This document shows positions 14,073-16,462 of a DNA stretch of 16,462 nucleotides, one piece after another. Below the pieces are notes generated by a model, which saw nothing but the letters and a program-made list of their open reading frames with translations, was not told where the DNA came from and ran no database searches. The DNA is taken from assembly GCA_030618475.1 (NCBI GenBank), contig JAUXDG010000034.1, forward strand, positions 1 to 16,462. The letters run 5' to 3'. This DNA is from Gammaproteobacteria bacterium (lineage in GTDB: Bacteria; Pseudomonadota; Gammaproteobacteria; DSM-19610). A program made the position numbers and the translations under genes. Each line of letters starts with the position of its first letter. Positions within the stretch are counted from its first letter, which is position 1.

Positions 14073-14570
14073 CTAGGTTTTCAGCTTTTCCAGTATGGAA
14101 AACGGATTGTTTTTTGCCGCTAACGGCTGGTTTTCATACACCATCACACATGACTGCCCACCCTCGTGGAGCGGAAACGCCGGTACCGCGAGCAAGACCT
14201 CGTCTTCGACGACATCGAATGTCCGCAGCGGTTCTCCCGATACCAGCAATGGTTCATAGCCTTCGGGAAGCCGGTCGATGTCCGTTTCGCTGGCAACAAT
14301 GCCGAGACGAAAACTCAGGTCAAGCGGAAACCGGAGCGCCTTCAGGCAGCGTTGGCAAACCAGGCTCACACTGCCTTCGATCGTCCCTTTCAGGACACGC
14401 ATACGCCGTTCATCCAGGCGGAAATCCAATCGTACCTTCAGAACATCATCTGCAGACCACAAAGAAGGCAACAGTCGCACAAGTTTGCTGACAGGCACTT
14501 CACCCCGAAAGGAACGCCCGACATCCGCGAGCCCCAAGGGCTCGATACGCTCCGGCAGACAATCCAACAT
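14073..14570 (-). CDS. yceD: YceD (DUF177) family protein, 23S rRNA accumulation protein
   Basis: A 165-residue protein (E. coli YceD has 173) that aligns with the DUF177 pattern: RSFRGEV, LDERRMRVLKGTIEGSVSLV, CQRC (C72, C75), LPEGYEPL, VVEDEVLLAVPAFPLHE, then NPFSILEKLK at the end. The family is linked to 23S rRNA accumulation and is nearly always next to rpmF. The ATG at 14570 (MLDCLPERIEPLG) is chosen because this agrees with pseudomonad homologues and the promoter's -10 lies only 9 bases upstream. Longer readings back to 14780 would run through that promoter. No Shine-Dalgarno is visible, which fits a leaderless or near-leaderless message. Confidence 0.9.
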   Translation of the reverse strand: MLDCLPERIEPLGLADVGRSFRGEVPVSKLVRLLPSLWSADDVLKVRLDFRLDERRMRVLKGTIEGSVSLVCQRCLKALRFPLDLSFRLGIVASETDIDRLPEGYEPLLVSGEPLRTFDVVEDEVLLAVPAFPLHEGGQSCVMVYENQPLAAKNNPFSILEKLKT

Positions 14571-14579
14571 AAGCGCGGC

Positions 14580-14609
14580 ATGATACCTGCTGGATGACCA
14601 GCGTGTCAA
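14580..14609 (-). promoter_or_regulatory. Strong sigma-70 promoter of the yceD-rpmF-plsX-fabHDG operon
   Basis: On the minus strand, TTGACA (14609-14604, 6/6) is followed after 18 bases by TATCAT (14585-14580, 5/6). The expected start falls at about 14574-14572, so the message would begin 1-4 bases before the yceD ATG (14570). The spacer carries the inverted repeat GCTGG-ATGA-CCAGC (14589-14602), a possible operator. Confidence 0.75.
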
Positions 14610-14705
14610 AGCTAAGATGCTGAAAAACCGGCATGTTAAGTAAACAGCTGCAACCTCCTCGGTGCTTGGCAGCCAGCCGGATTTTGCGTAGAAAAACAAG
14701 CTCTT

Positions 14706-14735
14706 TTGGCAATTCCCGGGCAGCCCGCCTAAAAT
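14706..14735 (+). promoter_or_regulatory. Candidate sigma-70 promoter for pycA
   Basis: TTGGCA (14706-14711, 5/6) and TAAAAT (14730-14735, 5/6) are separated by 18 bases on the plus strand. Transcription from about 14742 would give a leader of nearly 200 nt before the TTG at 14936, containing the long hairpin and the 13 bp palindrome. Confidence 0.5.
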
Positions 14736-14799
14736 ACCGTTATGCTTAGGAATCCTTGAGTGACCAACATCTTTACACATGAGTCAAATTTCAATCATA

Positions 14800-14862
14800 T
14801 CTCTCGCAAAGCCGCAAAGCCCGCCAAGAAAATCCTTTGTGTCTCTGCGTCTTTACGAGAGA
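14800..14862. repeat. Long imperfect inverted repeat built of CAAAG/CGCAAAG units
   Basis: The left arm TCTCTCGCAAAGCCGCAAAG (14800-14819) is complementary, with a few mismatches, to the right arm at 14836-14862 (CTCTGCGTCTTTACGAGAGA at its outer end). The outer 7 bp TCTCTCG/CGAGAGA are perfect. Each arm contains a repeating CGCAAAG-like unit. From memory, repeats of this wording (TCTCGCAAAGACGCAAAG) are scattered between genes in many proteobacterial and other genomes. The element lies in the proposed pycA leader. Confidence 0.65.
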
Positions 14863-14891
14863 TTAAACGGTTCTTCACGTCTCGTCAGTCT

Positions 14892-14904
14892 GAGACCTGG
14901 TCTC
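14892..14904. promoter_or_regulatory. 13 bp palindrome GAGACC-T-GGTCTC upstream of pycA
   Basis: A perfect palindrome, 31 bases before the pycA start and downstream of the promoter candidate. Possible roles are an operator for a repressor or a short hairpin in the leader. In pseudomonads pycA is controlled by the divergent LysR-type PycR, but no pycR gene is present here, so the binding protein is unknown. Confidence 0.35.
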
Positions 14905-14935
14905 GCCAGGAGTCTGTCTATTAAATGGGTGCCGC

Positions 14936-16354
14936 TTGATTAAAAAGATCCTCATCGCTAACCGGGGTGAAATCGCGGTCAGGATTGTGCGCGCCTGCCA
15001 GGAATCCAACATTGAGTCGGTGGCGATCTACGCCGACGCTGAGCGCCATGCGCTGCACGTCAAAAAAGCCACTGAAGCCTACAACATAGGCCCCGATCCG
15101 GTCGCCGGCTACCTGAATGCCCATCGCATCGTGAATCTCGCCGTGGCAAGCGGCTGTGATGCCCTGCACCCCGGCTACGGTTTCCTGTCTGAAAACCCTG
15201 AACTCGCCCACATCTGCAAACGCCGGGGTATCAGATTTATCGGACCCAGCGCAGACGTCATCCGCAACATGGGCAACAAGATAGAGGCACGCCGGAGTAT
15301 GCAGGCCGCAGGCGTGCCGGTGGTACCCGGCAGCGATGCAAGCCTCGCTGGCGTTGCCGAAGCTGTGGCAGTGGCCGCCAACATCGGTTATCCGGTGATG
15401 CTGAAGGCTACGTCGGGTGGTGGTGGCCGCGGTATTCGCCGCTGTAACAGTGAAACAGAACTGCTTCGCTACTATGAACGGGTACTATCAGAAGCCCGTA
15501 AGGCATTTGGCAGTGCCGAAATTTTCCTGGAAAAATGTATCGAGCGTCCACGTCATATCGAGGTTCAGATACTGGCTGACCAACAGGGCAATGTTGTCCA
15601 GCTGTTTGAACGTGACTGCTCCATCCAGCGACGTCACCAAAAACTCATCGAAATTGCGCCCTCCCCGCAACTCACCGATGCGCAGCGTTCCACAATCGGA
15701 GACTATGCCGTTAGAGCCGCACAGGCTGTCGGCTACCAGAATGCCGGCACCGTCGAATTCCTGATGGATGAAAACCAGCAGTTCTATTTCATGGAGATGA
15801 ATACGCGCCTGCAGGTTGAACATACCGTGACCGAAAGCATCACTGGCATCGATATTGTTCGCGAACAGATTCGAATTGCCGATGGACAAGCGTTGTCATT
15901 CAAGCAGGATGAAATCAAGCGACGCGGGTTTGCCATGCAATTTCGGATTAACGCGGAAGATCCGAAAAACGATTTCCTGCCCAGCTTTGGCCGAATCACC
16001 CGTTATTTTGCCCCCGGCGGTCCCGGTGTGCGAACCGATACCGCGATCTTTACCGGCTATGCCATTCCGCCCTATTACGATTCCATGTGTGCAAAAATCA
16101 CTGTCTGGGCGCTTGACTGGGAGCAATTACTCAGCCGGGCCCGCCGCGCGCTGCATGACACGGGCGTCTATGGCGTCAAGACAACGATCCCCTACTATCT
16201 TGAAGTTCTTAAAGTGGACAGTTTTCGTGCCGGTCGGTTTAACACCAGTTTCGTTGAAGACCACCCAGAACTGGTGAACTACAAAACCAGTCGACCGGCC
16301 CGCGAGCTGGCAGCGGTGGCGGCGGCTGTAATCGCTGCTCATGCAGGGTACTAG
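14936..16354 (+). CDS. pycA: Pyruvate carboxylase subunit A (biotin carboxylase subunit, AccC paralogue)
   Basis: A 472-residue ATP-grasp biotin carboxylase: MIKKILIANRGEIAVRIVRA, HPGYGFLSEN, the glycine-rich loop KATSGGGGRGIRRC (157-170), FLEKCIERPRHIEVQ, RDCSIQRRHQKLIE and FMEMNTRLQVEHTVTE (R291 region). Reading against remembered sequences, FLPSFGRITRYFAPGGPGVR, GVKTTIPYYLEV, FNTSFVEDHPEL.NY and the AAAVIAAHAGY end agree with the two-subunit pyruvate carboxylase subunit A of pseudomonads rather than housekeeping AccC. The carboxyltransferase/biotin subunit should then lie past the window. Only TTG at 14936 gives the family N-terminus; no in-frame ATG or GTG lies close upstream. Its TTG overlaps the stop of a four-codon frame as TTGA. 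AccC remains the alternative. Confidence 0.85.
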   Translation: MIKKILIANRGEIAVRIVRACQESNIESVAIYADAERHALHVKKATEAYNIGPDPVAGYLNAHRIVNLAVASGCDALHPGYGFLSENPELAHICKRRGIRFIGPSADVIRNMGNKIEARRSMQAAGVPVVPGSDASLAGVAEAVAVAANIGYPVMLKATSGGGGRGIRRCNSETELLRYYERVLSEARKAFGSAEIFLEKCIERPRHIEVQILADQQGNVVQLFERDCSIQRRHQKLIEIAPSPQLTDAQRSTIGDYAVRAAQAVGYQNAGTVEFLMDENQQFYFMEMNTRLQVEHTVTESITGIDIVREQIRIADGQALSFKQDEIKRRGFAMQFRINAEDPKNDFLPSFGRITRYFAPGGPGVRTDTAIFTGYAIPPYYDSMCAKITVWALDWEQLLSRARRALHDTGVYGVKTTIPYYLEVLKVDSFRAGRFNTSFVEDHPELVNYKTSRPARELAAVAAAVIAAHAGY

Positions 16355-16356
16355 TA

Positions 16357-16462
16357 TTTTCAAAGGGGTCTATTTTCAAGGGGTCAGAGTACTTGGTTTC
16401 AAGGGGTCAGAGTACTTGAAATATTCTCTGAATATTTTCCACGGGATTTCAAGTACTCTGCC
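16357..16462. repeat. Palindromic intergenic repeat (GGGTCAGAGTACTTGAAAT family), copy 2, after pycA
   Basis: Two partial direct copies (TTTTCAAAGGGGTC at 16357-16370 and TTTTCAAGGGGTCAGAGTAC from 16373) precede a full left arm (16397-16422). A 23-base centre follows with CTCTGAATA, as in the tmk/holB copy, then the right arm ATTTCAAGTACTCTG (16446 onward), cut off by the window end. The element begins two bases after the pycA TAG. In this copy the extra partial units are left of the palindrome; in copy 1 they are right of it. Confidence 0.85.

Larger units (their letters stand above)
14571..14935. other. Divergent yceD-pycA intergenic region
   Basis: No credible gene is visible in these 365 bp. 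The region holds the leftward operon promoter (14580-14609), a rightward promoter candidate (14706-14735), a long imperfect hairpin repeat (14800-14862), the palindrome at 14892-14904, and a four-codon frame (14925-14939) overlapping the pycA start. In many gammaproteobacteria maf lies upstream of yceD in this position; it is absent here. Confidence 0.55.

Noticed and set aside
14571..14780. 70-codon N-terminal extension of yceD
   Set aside because: Would cross the consensus promoter at 14580-14609 and has no similarity to the family; length with ATG at 14570 is normal.

Overview
The window reads as chromosome of a gammaproteobacterium. The order tatD-pilZ-holB-tmk-mltG-pabC-fabF-acpP-fabG-fabD-fabH-plsX-rpmF-yceD is the conserved gammaproteobacterial fatty-acid/L32 cluster, in its Pseudomonas/Xanthomonas-like form with the type IV pilus gene pilZ beside holB. 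The final gene matches pseudomonad pyruvate carboxylase subunit A better than housekeeping AccC. Base composition is moderate, and TTG starts are frequent (holB, tmk, fabH, pycA). No rRNA, tRNA, CRISPR array, intact transposase or phage gene was seen. This is a mostly ordinary housekeeping region. The interest lies in its intergenic repeats, one decayed gene and the regulatory sites.

Layout, left to right. (1) Positions 1-2541 are accessory: the 5' end of a PP2C-type protein phosphatase (minus), a MipA/OmpV outer-membrane protein (minus), and divergently a secreted amidohydrolase (plus). (2) Positions 2552-4215 (minus) hold a c-di-GMP-type PilZ protein, TatD nuclease, and the pilus-type PilZ that lacks the c-di-GMP motif. 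(3) Positions 4225-7881 (minus) hold holB, tmk, mltG and pabC, packed with 4-base overlaps except at the tmk/holB junction. There a palindromic repeat has been inserted; it supplies the last ~21 codons of tmk and abuts a TTG start of holB. (4) Between pabC and fabF lies a ~200 bp remnant of pabB: its N-terminus, a one-base frameshift, then apparently its last codons. (5) Positions 8080-14570 (minus) hold fabF, acpP, fabG, fabD, fabH, plsX, rpmF and yceD. A consensus-like promoter sits directly on the yceD start, an intrinsic-terminator-like hairpin separates rpmF from plsX, and acpP has its own promoter region containing a REP-like element. (6) Positions 14936-16354 (plus) hold pycA with a TTG start. 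It is preceded by a ~200 nt leader with a long imperfect hairpin and a 13 bp palindrome, and followed directly by a second copy of the repeat found at tmk/holB.

How the genes work together: PlsX makes acyl-phosphate for phospholipid synthesis from acyl-ACP. FabH, FabD, FabG, FabF and AcpP carry out initiation, malonyl loading, reduction and elongation of type II fatty-acid synthesis. L32 and YceD link the cluster to ribosome production. PabC supplies p-aminobenzoate for folate. Tmk and HolB serve dTTP supply and replication, MltG trims nascent peptidoglycan, and PilZ serves pilus assembly. All assignments come from reading sequence motifs; no database search was run.
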